A DNA stretch of 64,000 bases from Leptospiraceae bacterium (GTDB taxonomy: Bacteria; Spirochaetota; Leptospiria; Leptospirales; Leptospiraceae). The notes beneath the pieces were generated by a model, which saw only the letters and a list, made by a program, of their open reading frames with translations, did no database searches and had not been told where the DNA came from. Numbering within the stretch: position 1 is the first letter of the stretch; each line of letters starts with the position of its first letter. Location of the stretch: NCBI GenBank assembly GCA_024233865.1, contig JACKPA010000014.1, positions 62,001 to 126,000 of the forward strand, read 5' to 3'. Position numbers and translations under genes: made by a program. Shown piece after piece: positions 26,049-34,868 of this stretch.

Positions 26049-29000
26049 ATGGTTGCTATACAAGCTATAATTCCAAATCTTTACTTTATGGAATTCGTAG
26101 AAATCGCTGGTATTAAAGTCCCTGTATACAAAAATCAATCCAAAATCCCAATTATCCCATCTAATCTGGTGGAAACTCCAACTTGTAAAAAAAACCTGCA
26201 AAACATATTGTATCCGATGCTGGAAGGATACCCCGTTTTGTTAATAGGAGATGCTGGAGTTGGGAAAAACGCTCTTGTTTATTATATCAATCACAAACGC
26301 AATCATCCGACTTTTCGTTTTAGTTTCAATGAAGATACTCTTCCAGAAGACCTCATCGGTTCATATCGTTTACTTATGACCGGACAAGGTTTTGAGTGGG
26401 TAAATGGTCCTTTGGTAGATGCCATAGAAATGGGAGCAACGTTTGTTGCGGATGAAATGAATCTCACCTCTCCGAATGTTATCAAACGGTTATCTACAGT
26501 CTACCAATCTCAGTATATAGACCTCTTGGAAGGCAATAATTCCCGAAAAAAGGCAAAAGAAGGATTTAGCCTCATATCCACCCAGAATCCGGCAGAAGGA
26601 TTTGAAGGACGAAAAAACTTACCTTTTGACATAACACGCCATTTTGCCGTTGTGTTCGTCGATCCCTATCCACCTGACGAAATTTTGTTAATTTTGCAGC
26701 AACTGTATCCTGATTTGACTTCTAACCTCATCAAAACTTTTATACGGATCACACTCGAAACGGAAAAGAGGATTCTTACCGGAACTTTGGGAAAGGGCGA
26801 CCTTGAAAAATACCATTTTAACATACGAACTCTCAAAAAAATTTGCAATCGAATTTCTACCTTTGGAGAAGATAAAAATACAATCTACCGAGAAGTTTAT
26901 AATATCTATGTTGAACCATTCCGAAAACCAACAGATGTCCAAGAGCAAGCAGAACTCATCAAAAAAGAATTGGGTTTTGAAGAACGCAGTTCTTCTTCCG
27001 AAATCAAGTTTTTTGTTAGGGATAACAAACTCTACTGCAACGACAAATCCATAAGTATCCAAAACGAAGAAAATTCCAAAAATTTATTGGCATCCGTCCC
27101 TTTGACATCCAAAGTGAAAGAATTCTTGGAAAAAGTTATCACAGGTATACAAACGGGTGAAAATATATTAATCGAATTTGATGAAGAAGATGATCCAGAA
27201 TTTTTATTACCTGTTATCTGCAATCTAACTGGTATGGAAATCGAATCGGTTAATTTATGCAAAGGAATTCATACATCAGACATTTTGGGAGCTTTAAAGC
27301 CTTTACCGGATGGAAAAATTGACTGGATAGACGGTCCGCTAACCAGAGGAATTCGAAACGGCACTACCATTTTAATTACCGGACTCGAAGCCGCAGGAGC
27401 CGAATTGGTTGAAAAATTGAACATGCTAACCGATGACGCAAGGGCAATAACCCTTCCACCGGAAAGCGGACTCTCAGAACCTTTGGCTTTAAAAACCAAC
27501 GCAAACATCTTTGCCATCAAACAATTTCGAAAGACAAAATCGGCTTCCACAATCTCACGAGCTTTTCGTAACCGTTTTACGGCTGTGTTATTTCCAAACT
27601 TGGAAGATGAAGAAACGCTAAAAGAATTGTTAGACTTTTACCTACCGGATGCAGAATTAATCGACCTTATGGCAAAATTCCATACGAAAATTAAGGATAT
27701 ATCCCACCGAAGAACAATTGGCTCGGCAAACATAATGCCTTACTCTTTTGGACTTACTAACCTTTTGATGTGGAAAGACCACATCTACAGACACAATAAA
27801 GGTGATGTGAAAGAAATCGTTTTGAGAGGTGCCAATATTGCCTACATCAACCAGTTGAGTGATCCCAAAGAAAGAAGAGATGTTCAGATACTCTTGGAAT
27901 ACGCTTTGGAAAACAAAAAGTTTCCAGCAGACATCTTTCAAAAAATAGAGAATAAAAAAAAAACGTATACCATATCCACTGACATAGAAAAGAAAAAGTG
28001 GTGGGACCCGGAGCTTCATAAAAGAGCGGCAAATACGGGAAAAGCAAAACCAAAGCTTTCCGGAAATCCTCTTAGGAAAGGACTAAATATCAATACTCCC
28101 GAAACAGGTGGAAAAACAAAAGAAGGAGCTGATGCTTGGTACGGGCAAGAAACCAGAGGAAACATGGGACAAGGAGAACCTGCCGGTGGCGGTGGAGCTT
28201 GGGGATACCGAACGGAGGAATTATACAAGCAATTTCTGGCAAAAAGGAAAATCCTTTTTGACTATTCCATACTCGTAACTCTAAAAGAATTCAAAGAAGT
28301 TTTTGGAAAAGAAATTGAAGAAGTCGAGCTAAACTTAGAAAAGCTATTTGATCCGGAAATAGATATTAGCAGAAGCTATCGAATGGAAGGAACAAGAATT
28401 GATGCAAGAAAATACCTTTCTTTTATGAGTGGTCGGGGCGATACAAGGGTTTTTGACAAAACCGTAATTGACAAAAAAGATGAAAAATTAAAGGGAGTTG
28501 AGGTGGTATTTTTGGTTTGCAAAGCAAGACGGATATTCAATTTTGAATATTCCATTGCCACACTTGCCGCTTTGATTACGAGTTCTTTTATATTAAAAGA
28601 GCACAATGTTAAATTTGCAGTCCATACCTATTCCGATCTTTTGAACAGAAAAGACCATATCGATCTAAACTGTATTAAACATTTTGAAGAAGATTACGAT
28701 GATAAAAAGGAAGAAGAAATCTTTGATGAAATGTGCCAAAATTGGCAGGGAGATTCCGTTTACGAATATGTGCTTCTGGAGAATTGCGAAAGATACTTCT
28801 CAAGGGAAGCTCAAACTAAAATTATAGTAATGGTTTCTGACTTTAGAGGACAAAGAGGAAAATACTACCTCCAAGACGAAATTACATCTTATGAAAACAA
28901 GAAGTTAAAAGAAGAAGTTTTGAAAAATACCAATAAATCATACATATTTTTAGGAGTAGGTTTGGGAAACAGAGAAGTAGCTGAGCACGTTTTTCCAGAC

Positions 29001-29099
29001 TCCATTCAAATCACATCCGAAAACTTTTCCCACATGCCCAATATGATTGGAACAGAGCTATCAAGATTGATTCTAACACATCATTCAATGAGGAATTGA
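26049..29099 (+). CDS. giant midasin-like AAA+ protein with degenerate VWA end
   Basis: 1016 residues. Module 1 (about 40-290) is an active-looking dynein-related AAA+ ATPase: Walker A LLIGDAGVGKN (64-74), Walker B TFVADEMN (131-138), sensor-1 ISTQNP and a likely Arg finger in FDITRHF. Module 2 (about 350-620) keeps the fold (GALKPLPDGKIDWIDGPLTRG) but its Walker A position reads IEFDEEDDPEFL, so it cannot bind nucleotide in the normal way. A Gly-rich linker (AWYGQETRGNMGQGEPAGGG) leads to a C-terminal VWA-like domain whose metal motif DxSxS is replaced by LVCKARRIFN. The layout resembles MoxR-VWA pairs fused into one chain, and eukaryotic midasin. A second possible start is the ATG at 26088; neither has a clear ribosome site. 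Its substrate is unknown. Confidence 0.75.
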   Translation: MVAIQAIIPNLYFMEFVEIAGIKVPVYKNQSKIPIIPSNLVETPTCKKNLQNILYPMLEGYPVLLIGDAGVGKNALVYYINHKRNHPTFRFSFNEDTLPEDLIGSYRLLMTGQGFEWVNGPLVDAIEMGATFVADEMNLTSPNVIKRLSTVYQSQYIDLLEGNNSRKKAKEGFSLISTQNPAEGFEGRKNLPFDITRHFAVVFVDPYPPDEILLILQQLYPDLTSNLIKTFIRITLETEKRILTGTLGKGDLEKYHFNIRTLKKICNRISTFGEDKNTIYREVYNIYVEPFRKPTDVQEQAELIKKELGFEERSSSSEIKFFVRDNKLYCNDKSISIQNEENSKNLLASVPLTSKVKEFLEKVITGIQTGENILIEFDEEDDPEFLLPVICNLTGMEIESVNLCKGIHTSDILGALKPLPDGKIDWIDGPLTRGIRNGTTILITGLEAAGAELVEKLNMLTDDARAITLPPESGLSEPLALKTNANIFAIKQFRKTKSASTISRAFRNRFTAVLFPNLEDEETLKELLDFYLPDAELIDLMAKFHTKIKDISHRRTIGSANIMPYSFGLTNLLMWKDHIYRHNKGDVKEIVLRGANIAYINQLSDPKERRDVQILLEYALENKKFPADIFQKIENKKKTYTISTDIEKKKWWDPELHKRAANTGKAKPKLSGNPLRKGLNINTPETGGKTKEGADAWYGQETRGNMGQGEPAGGGGAWGYRTEELYKQFLAKRKILFDYSILVTLKEFKEVFGKEIEEVELNLEKLFDPEIDISRSYRMEGTRIDARKYLSFMSGRGDTRVFDKTVIDKKDEKLKGVEVVFLVCKARRIFNFEYSIATLAALITSSFILKEHNVKFAVHTYSDLLNRKDHIDLNCIKHFEEDYDDKKEEEIFDEMCQNWQGDSVYEYVLLENCERYFSREAQTKIIVMVSDFRGQRGKYYLQDEITSYENKKLKEEVLKNTNKSYIFLGVGLGNREVAEHVFPDSIQITSENFSHMPNMIGTELSRLILTHHSMRN

Positions 29100-29103
29100 C
29101 TTT

Positions 29104-29682
29104 ATGTATAAAAAAATTGCGATTTGTTTAGTTTTGTTTTTTTCCCATTCCGTATTTTCGGAAAATTTAGCGAATATGGATCGAATTTACGAAGCACTAA
29201 AAATGTATTCGGAAGCGGAAAAAATTGTTTCCCAAAAACCGATTGAATCCATATACATAAAAAATTTAGCTCAAAAGATTTTAGATCAGGAATTGGCACC
29301 AGGGAAAATAATAGATACCGAAAAAATCAAAATCACAAATTCGGAAAAAAATAATTTCTTGTTAATAAAAACGGGATTTTCGGAATTTGTGTTAAGCACA
29401 GGGACTCCCAAAGAGGATATACATATTAGTGCATTGTTTTCGACGGAACAATACCTTATACCAGCAACACTCAAGTATATAAAAGAAAAATATCGAAAAA
29501 TACCAGTCTACAAACCGGAAAGTGTAGAAGAAAAAGACCTGGAAAAACTAAAAATTCGCTCTACTTTCTCCGGAAAGTTTATTCTGGTGCCTTTGAAATC
29601 TTTTCACAAGAAAACATTTCAATACAATAATGGGAAATTAAATTTATTTTGTAGGCTGTTAAGTTTAAAGTCTGAAGTGTAA
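29104..29682 (+). CDS. exported protein of unknown function
   Basis: 192 residues with a signal peptide (VLFFSHSVFSEN, cleavage near residue 20). The mature part is rich in Lys and Glu, with a beta-rich middle (FLLIKTGFSEFVLSTG), and has no domain that I know. It starts 5 nt after the midasin-like gene, with GAGG inside the end of that gene, so the two are coupled; it may be a periplasmic partner. Its stop codon TAA is the first three bases of the terminal repeat of the element at 29680-29867, so an insertion may have set or trimmed its 3' end. Confidence 0.65.
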   Translation: MYKKIAICLVLFFSHSVFSENLANMDRIYEALKMYSEAEKIVSQKPIESIYIKNLAQKILDQELAPGKIIDTEKIKITNSEKNNFLLIKTGFSEFVLSTGTPKEDIHISALFSTEQYLIPATLKYIKEKYRKIPVYKPESVEEKDLEKLKIRSTFSGKFILVPLKSFHKKTFQYNNGKLNLFCRLLSLKSEV

Positions 29683-29867
29683 CGTGAGTTTGGCCTAAAG
29701 AACTATTTTTAAAATACTGTGCCCGTAGGGGCGGCACGATGCGTCTTTTATTTATAATTAAGGGGTAAACACAGGGGTTTACCCCTACAATTTGTCTTTA
29801 GTAGGGGCAATTCCCCCGTGATTGCCCTTTAAAAATTTGCAATTTTTCTTATCCGAAACTCACGTTA
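29680..29867. repeat. MITE-like repeat with TAACGTGAGTTT ends
   Basis: 188-bp non-coding element flanked by perfect 12-bp inverted repeats (TAACGTGAGTTT at 29680-29691 and its complement at 29856-29867). Inside are two further palindromes: GGGGTAAAC with GTTTACCCC, and GGGCAAT with ATTGCCC. Matching ends occur at 50070-50116 and 56860-56938. It lies between two convergent genes, so it may also serve as a terminator. It encodes no transposase and would have to be moved in trans. Confidence 0.7.
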
Positions 29868-29896
29868 ATTTAACAACAAGTTTACTTTTAGTATTT

Positions 29897-30679
29897 CTAC
29901 AACCGACTTAAGAGATCAGCTTTTTTGGAATTAAACTCTTCTTCTGAAATAATTCCTTTATTTTTGAGCTCTGCTAATCTCTCTATTTTAGCAAAAATAT
30001 CTTCTTCCGCTGGATTGTTTGGAACATAAAAATCCGGTTTGTTTTCTTGAACATTCATTGGTGGTTGAGACTTTATGCTTTGAAACGGAGGATGAGAATC
30101 TGAGATAACAGGAAGAGTATCCACTACCACAGTACCATATTGACTTGTAAACGTTAAAGAAGAACCTCCACCTTGCTGTTGGGAAAACCCTCCGATTTGA
30201 TGGTCTAATGTATCATAAACTACAACGCGATTTCCGTTTTCAATGGCAAGCCTTCTGATATTTGCAAAATAGGCATACCGAATGTTGTTTTGAGCACCGG
30301 ATGAATTTGGAAAGCCAAGATCACCGGGCCACCAATTTCCCCCGCCGGAGTTTTGTGAAGGAACGAACATGCTTACCTGTTGTTGAGAATTTTGTGTATT
30401 CTGTTGTACAAAAGGTTGGTTCATTAACAATATTGATAATTCATTACATATTCCATCTACTTGGGATTTCAATGAATAATTGAACATGTCTCCAACCATG
30501 GTCATTCCACCTTTCATCCATTGTCCCGACCCTCCTAGCTCAGGGTGACTAAATTGTGCCATTGTTCCATTTCCATTTACCAATGCATCCAATAGCGCTA
30601 AAACTGCGTTCCTACTAACACCAAACTGATTTGCAATTTGATCTACTTTTTGGTTTCCCTCATTTGTAAGTTGTCTCAT
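29897..30679 (-). CDS. SHOCT-domain protein
   Basis: 260 residues. The N-terminus has a helix-turn-helix-like segment, QIANQFGVSRNAVLALLDAL, followed by a Gly/Trp-rich patch (GGSGQWMKGGMTMVGDMF) and Gln/Gly-rich low complexity. The last 35 residues, FAKIERLAELKNKGIISEEE and onward, form a SHOCT domain, a short module often found at the C-terminus of membrane-associated or oligomerising proteins. I have seen the Trp-Met-Gly-Met-Phe patch with SHOCT in proteobacterial proteins. It is the last gene of the perR-mutL run, 11 nt after mutL. Function is unknown. Confidence 0.7.
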   Translation of the reverse strand: MRQLTNEGNQKVDQIANQFGVSRNAVLALLDALVNGNGTMAQFSHPELGGSGQWMKGGMTMVGDMFNYSLKSQVDGICNELSILLMNQPFVQQNTQNSQQQVSMFVPSQNSGGGNWWPGDLGFPNSSGAQNNIRYAYFANIRRLAIENGNRVVVYDTLDHQIGGFSQQQGGGSSLTFTSQYGTVVVDTLPVISDSHPPFQSIKSQPPMNVQENKPDFYVPNNPAEEDIFAKIERLAELKNKGIISEEEFNSKKADLLSRL

Positions 30680-30690
30680 TTTTTCCTCTT

Positions 30691-32475
30691 TTACTTTCTT
30701 CTACTAAACATCTTTTCCAAGTCTTCTTGTGTTAGCTTGATCAATGTTGGTCTACCATGGGGACATCGATAAGGATTTTCACAATAACTTAGTTTATCAA
30801 TTATATCTCCCAAAATCGGGTCAGAAAGTTGGTCACCCTTTTTTATGGCACTATGACATGCCGTACTTTTTGCCATAGTATCGTATAATTCCGGCTCTTT
30901 ACCTTCAAATAATTTTAGTTTTTCTATAAATTCAAAAACTACTTCTCTCTCACTTCCAGGATCGATAAATGTAGGAACTTCACGAATAATAATGGTTCCT
31001 CCCCCCAAATCATCTATTACAATTCCAACTTTGTTTAGTTTATCTTTTAATAAAATTAATTCCCTACTTTCATCCAATGATAAATCCATACGAATAGGTG
31101 TAAGTAAATTTTGAGTATCTATAGATTTTAATAGATATTTATTCAAAACTTCTTCATAACGAATTCTTTCATGAGCCGTATGCTGATCAACAATGTAAAA
31201 CCCATCCTCACTCTCAATCAAGATAAAAGTTTCATAAATAACACCAAAATGTCGTTTGGGAAAAAACTTCCTGAATTTTGGTTTTTGGTTTATTTTTTCC
31301 CTTACCCCTTTGCTACTTTCTTCGGAAAAGTCTTGGGGAGAAGGAATTTGGTATTCGGTTTGTTTTTGAGCCTTGGGGTATATGTCTTGGTGTAAAACCT
31401 CTTGGAATATAGTTGTCGGAGCCGCTTTTGCTTTATAAAAGTTCTGAAAATTCTGAATTTTATGTTTTTTTTCAAATATACCAACTGGAGTGTTAGGTCT
31501 CAGTGCTGCGTTGATTAGGTTTAAAAAGAAAGAATTAAAACCTTCTTCATCCAAAAATCTGATTTCTTTTTTTGTGGGATGAACATTTACGTCAATTTTA
31601 TTTGGTTCCAAATGAAAAAACAAGAAACACCAAGGGTGTCCTCCGGGTGGAAGGAGTTCATCATAGCTCTTTTTTAATAGGTAAGAACTATACTTAATTT
31701 CAATAGGCCTATCATTCACAAAAATAAACTGTCCACTTCTATTCGAGCGATAAAAATCCGGATCGCTAATGTATCCATGACAGTGTATACCTTTTTTTTC
31801 CAGTTGGACTTCTATCAAATTGTTTTTTAAGTTTTCGCCAAAAACGGAAGCAATCCTATCTAATTTATCTTCCGGTTTTAGCTTTATCACTTCTTTTCCG
31901 TCTTGGATGTAAAAAAATCCTATATCATTTTTGGAAATTGCTGTAGCATAAATTCGGTCTTTAATTTTTTTATTTTCGGAAATTTCCGATTTTAAAAATT
32001 TCCTACGAACGGGAGTATTATAAAACAAGTCCTCTATGGAAATAGTTGTTCCTTTGGCTGCTGATGTTATTTCTTTGGAAAGAAGTTTACCACATTCAGT
32101 AGCAAGAGTGACACCATACAAAGAATTTCCCGTAGAGCTTGAAATTTTTAGTTTGGAAACAGATGCAATGGAAGCAAGAGCTTCCCCTCGAAAACCATAA
32201 GTTAAAATAGATTCCAGGTCTTGTATATTTTCTATTTTGCTTGTTGCATGTCGTTTCAGACTTAATTCTAAATCATCTTCTGATATACCATCCCCATTGT
32301 CCGAAACAACAATTAAATCTATGCCACCGGACTTTGTTTCAACCTTTATCTCAGTCGCATTTGCGTCCAAAGAATTTTCCAACAATTCTTTAATAACGGA
32401 ATGTGCAGATTCAATTACCTCCCCAGCTGCGATTTTATTAATTAAAGAAACGTCTAATTCATGAATCAAGCCCAT
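30691..32475 (-). CDS. mutL: DNA mismatch repair protein MutL
   Basis: About 594 residues from the ATG at 32475 (a TTG at 32487 overlapping the perR stop is also in frame). The N-terminal GHKL ATPase has ELLENSLDA, SDNGDGIS and TYGFRGEALASIASVS. The C-terminal domain keeps the nicking motif DQHTAHERIRYEE, one substitution (Thr for Ala) from DQHAxxExxxxE. It also has TACHSAIKKGD and CPHGRPTL, both parts of the metal site. It should therefore be an endonuclease-active MutL of the kind found in organisms without MutH. It is co-directional with perR. Confidence 0.95.
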   Translation of the reverse strand: MGLIHELDVSLINKIAAGEVIESAHSVIKELLENSLDANATEIKVETKSGGIDLIVVSDNGDGISEDDLELSLKRHATSKIENIQDLESILTYGFRGEALASIASVSKLKISSSTGNSLYGVTLATECGKLLSKEITSAAKGTTISIEDLFYNTPVRRKFLKSEISENKKIKDRIYATAISKNDIGFFYIQDGKEVIKLKPEDKLDRIASVFGENLKNNLIEVQLEKKGIHCHGYISDPDFYRSNRSGQFIFVNDRPIEIKYSSYLLKKSYDELLPPGGHPWCFLFFHLEPNKIDVNVHPTKKEIRFLDEEGFNSFFLNLINAALRPNTPVGIFEKKHKIQNFQNFYKAKAAPTTIFQEVLHQDIYPKAQKQTEYQIPSPQDFSEESSKGVREKINQKPKFRKFFPKRHFGVIYETFILIESEDGFYIVDQHTAHERIRYEEVLNKYLLKSIDTQNLLTPIRMDLSLDESRELILLKDKLNKVGIVIDDLGGGTIIIREVPTFIDPGSEREVVFEFIEKLKLFEGKEPELYDTMAKSTACHSAIKKGDQLSDPILGDIIDKLSYCENPYRCPHGRPTLIKLTQEDLEKMFSRRK

Positions 32476-32483
32476 TCGGCAAT

Positions 32484-32858
32484 TCAATTATGAACGCAAT
32501 CTTGGCATAAGCCACGAAATGTAACGCTAATATCTTCCACTATAAAGCCATTCAAATTTGGTATGGAAGTATCAATCGGTATCGGTTCTATATAATCCAT
32601 CATATTCCCACAAGATTTACAAATCAGGTGAGAATGTTCGCTTAAATTGGCATCATATCTAGCAGATTGGGAATTAATATCCAATTTTTTTATCATACCA
32701 CAGTTCACAAGATATTCAAGAGTATTGTAGACAGTGGCAAAACTAATCTTATAGGTATTCATCTTGATAGAATCAAATACCATTTTTGCCGTGGGATGGT
32801 CTGTCCTGTATTGCATATTTTCTAAAATCATTTTCCTATGTCTTGTTAAGCTTTTCAT
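32484..32858 (-). CDS. perR: PerR-type peroxide-responsive Fur-family repressor
   Basis: 124-residue Fur-family regulator. The DNA-binding part has HPTAKMVF and FATVYNTLEYL. The regulatory metal site reads His 21, Asp 69 (ARYDA), His 75 and His 77 (EHSHLIC) and Asp 88 (NMMDY). Asp at the last position is typical of PerR where Fur has Glu. The structural zinc site has Cys 80/83 and Cys 118/121. It would bind Fe or Mn and lose DNA binding after peroxide oxidation. It precedes mutL with overlapping codons (ATTGA). A PerR-box-like sequence lies at 32934-32948 upstream, consistent with autoregulation. Confidence 0.85.
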   Translation of the reverse strand: MKSLTRHRKMILENMQYRTDHPTAKMVFDSIKMNTYKISFATVYNTLEYLVNCGMIKKLDINSQSARYDANLSEHSHLICKSCGNMMDYIEPIPIDTSIPNLNGFIVEDISVTFRGLCQDCVHN

Positions 32859-32900
32859 AATACAAATCCCAATAACTAGTCAGTTCTTTAATAGATTAAA

Positions 32901-32936
32901 TTTTTTAGGGTTAAATTGCAAGAAATTAACATTTTA
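32901..32936 (+). repeat. direct repeat copy 1, perR-mcp intergenic region
   Basis: A 36-bp sequence beginning TTTTTTAGGGTTAAATTGCA that recurs at 33059-33094 with three mismatches. The second copy contains the likely promoter of the chemotaxis gene, so this copy may be a duplicated promoter segment or an extra binding site. Confidence 0.7.
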
Positions 32937-32948
32937 GATTGATTATAA
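32934..32948. promoter_or_regulatory. PerR-box-like sequence upstream of perR
   Basis: TTAGATTGATTATAA matches the PerR-box form TTAnAATnATTnTAA at 11 of 12 fixed positions; only position 6 differs. It lies 76 nt before perR and abuts the direct repeat. In such AT-rich DNA one near-match can occur by chance, so the location upstream of perR is the main support. Confidence 0.4.
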
Positions 32949-33058
32949 AATTTAATTTTTTCTATAAAAGATGCCTCGGGTATAGTTATGATTGGTGAAC
33001 TAAAAAATAGAATAATAAACGTCTTATGTAAAATATTTATTGTTTCTAATCGGGAAAA

Positions 33059-33094
33059 TTTTTTAGAGTTAAATTGCAAGAAACTAACATTTTT
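33059..33094 (+). repeat. direct repeat copy 2, with the likely mcp promoter
   Basis: The second copy of the 36-bp repeat at 32901. TTGCAA (33074-33079) within it, 18 nt from TAATAT (33098-33103), forms a plausible promoter for the chemotaxis receptor gene that starts at 33141. Confidence 0.65.
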
Positions 33095-33140
33095 ACTTAA
33101 TATAAAAAGCTTAAATTTTACCTAAGGGGTGATGGTATCT

Positions 33141-34868
33141 ATGAAATGGTTTAACAATTTAAATATTCGATTAAAACTCACTATTTCATTTTTTGTTATA
33201 TTTATTATGGTATTTTTAAACGGAATTTATGTTAGTTTCAAAATTAAAGAAATGTATGACTCAGAAATGATTGTAAATAAAGTTAAATTTCCTGCTTTAT
33301 TAACAATTGGAGAAATTGACCAATTATTTATGAATTATAGGTTATATGAATTACGATTTGTATTTATTACATCAAAAGACGATGTTGCTACGATCACCTC
33401 GAATATAGATAATATAATAACGAATATTAATAAAAAAACCACAGAATATAAAAAATTCATGGTTAATGATAAAGAAATAAAATTATTTTCCGATTTTGAA
33501 AAAGACTTCCAAGTATATATAAATAAAAATGAGAAAATAAAACAATTATTTCAAGAAAACGAATTGGAAGAAGCAAAAAGACTTATAAGTGACCCAAAAT
33601 CTATAAATGAATCTAACCAAGTATACGAGGATGCGAAAGCAAAAATTTCCAAACTTATAAAATTTAATTTGGATGCCGTAAATCAATCAACCGATGAAGC
33701 CGACGGGATTTTTGTCGGTACGAATTCCGTTATGACCATCCTATTTTTTGTTATCATTCTTATTAGTCTAGTAATCGGATATATAACAACAAGGTCAATT
33801 TTGAATCCTCTGAAGTCCGCCTACAATGCCATTGATTCCATATCTAAAGGTGATTTAACCGTTCACCTTAATATTGAAAGAGAAGACGAACTAGGAATTA
33901 TTCTGAAAAAAATTGATTCCATGGTAAAAAATCTTACGGCAACAATTCTGAACATCGGAAAAGTTTCTTCTGCCATAGAAAATTCCATTTTGGATATGAA
34001 TGAAAATTCTCACAAATTAGCAAGTTCCTCCCAAGACATGGCTTCCTCTTCGGAAGAAACTTCTGCTTCCATTGAGGAATTAACTGCTTCCATTGAAAAT
34101 GTAAATACAGCCATGCAAAAACAAGCAGAAAATATGGAAGAAATAAATATAAGTATTCATCATTTAAGTGACTTGATTACTACAGGTAGGGATTCGACCT
34201 ATAACCTAGCCAAATTGGCAGATGATTCAGCTAAAAATGCCAAAATCGGTGAAAAGATTATAAACGATGCAACCTTTGCAATGGGGAGGATACGAGAAGC
34301 TTCGCATCGTATCACAGAAATTGTCGGAATCATTTCCGATATTTCCAACCAAACCAATCTTTTATCTCTAAATGCTGCCATAGAAGCAGCAAGGGCAGGA
34401 GATGCCGGACGCGGTTTTGCCGTCGTAGCTGATAGCATTTCTAAGCTTGCGGATCGAACGGTTATGGGTGTAAAAGAAATCAAAAGCTTAATAGCAGAAA
34501 CGGATTCTGCGGTTGAAGAAGGAAACCAGAAGGTAACTCAAGTGTCTGATATTTTGAAAAAAGTTATGCTAAGCATTAAAACCATAAATCAATCAGCAAG
34601 TGTCGTTTTAAACGGAGTGGAAAGCCAAGTGGAAAATGTAGAAGTTATATCGAATAATTCCACCGATGTTGCATCTCTTGCAAAAGAAATTCAGTTATCT
34701 ACGGTAGAACAAAAATCTGCCGCATCGGAAATAAACCAAAACTCCATGACGCTTTCTAATATAGCATTTTCCGTATCAACTTCTTCCGAAAAACTAAAGG
34801 ATATATCAAATAATTTAAACGATTTAACCTTAAGCCTAAAAAAAGATGCAAGTTTTTTTAAAGCGTAG
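33141..34868 (+). CDS. methyl-accepting chemotaxis protein
   Basis: About 575 residues. Two membrane helices (about residues 11-31 and 195-215) flank a 160-residue periplasmic helical domain, probably of the four-helix-bundle type. A HAMP domain follows (NPLKSAYNAIDSISKGDL), then the long cytoplasmic signalling helix pair with the hairpin tip EIVGIISDISNQTNLLSLNA, AIEAARAGDAGRGFAVVADS. The ligand cannot be predicted. I start at the ATG at 33141 because GGGGTGAT (33126-33133) sits 7-8 nt before it; upstream GTG and ATG codons overlap that site. It overlaps the end of the histidine kinase gene by 11 nt on the other strand. Confidence 0.92.
   Translation: MKWFNNLNIRLKLTISFFVIFIMVFLNGIYVSFKIKEMYDSEMIVNKVKFPALLTIGEIDQLFMNYRLYELRFVFITSKDDVATITSNIDNIITNINKKTTEYKKFMVNDKEIKLFSDFEKDFQVYINKNEKIKQLFQENELEEAKRLISDPKSINESNQVYEDAKAKISKLIKFNLDAVNQSTDEADGIFVGTNSVMTILFFVIILISLVIGYITTRSILNPLKSAYNAIDSISKGDLTVHLNIEREDELGIILKKIDSMVKNLTATILNIGKVSSAIENSILDMNENSHKLASSSQDMASSSEETSASIEELTASIENVNTAMQKQAENMEEINISIHHLSDLITTGRDSTYNLAKLADDSAKNAKIGEKIINDATFAMGRIREASHRITEIVGIISDISNQTNLLSLNAAIEAARAGDAGRGFAVVADSISKLADRTVMGVKEIKSLIAETDSAVEEGNQKVTQVSDILKKVMLSIKTINQSASVVLNGVESQVENVEVISNNSTDVASLAKEIQLSTVEQKSAASEINQNSMTLSNIAFSVSTSSEKLKDISNNLNDLTLSLKKDASFFKA

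Noticed and set aside
26303..28606. Several minus-strand open frames inside the midasin-like gene
   Set aside because: They are antisense shadows of a long conserved coding region and contain no recognisable motif.
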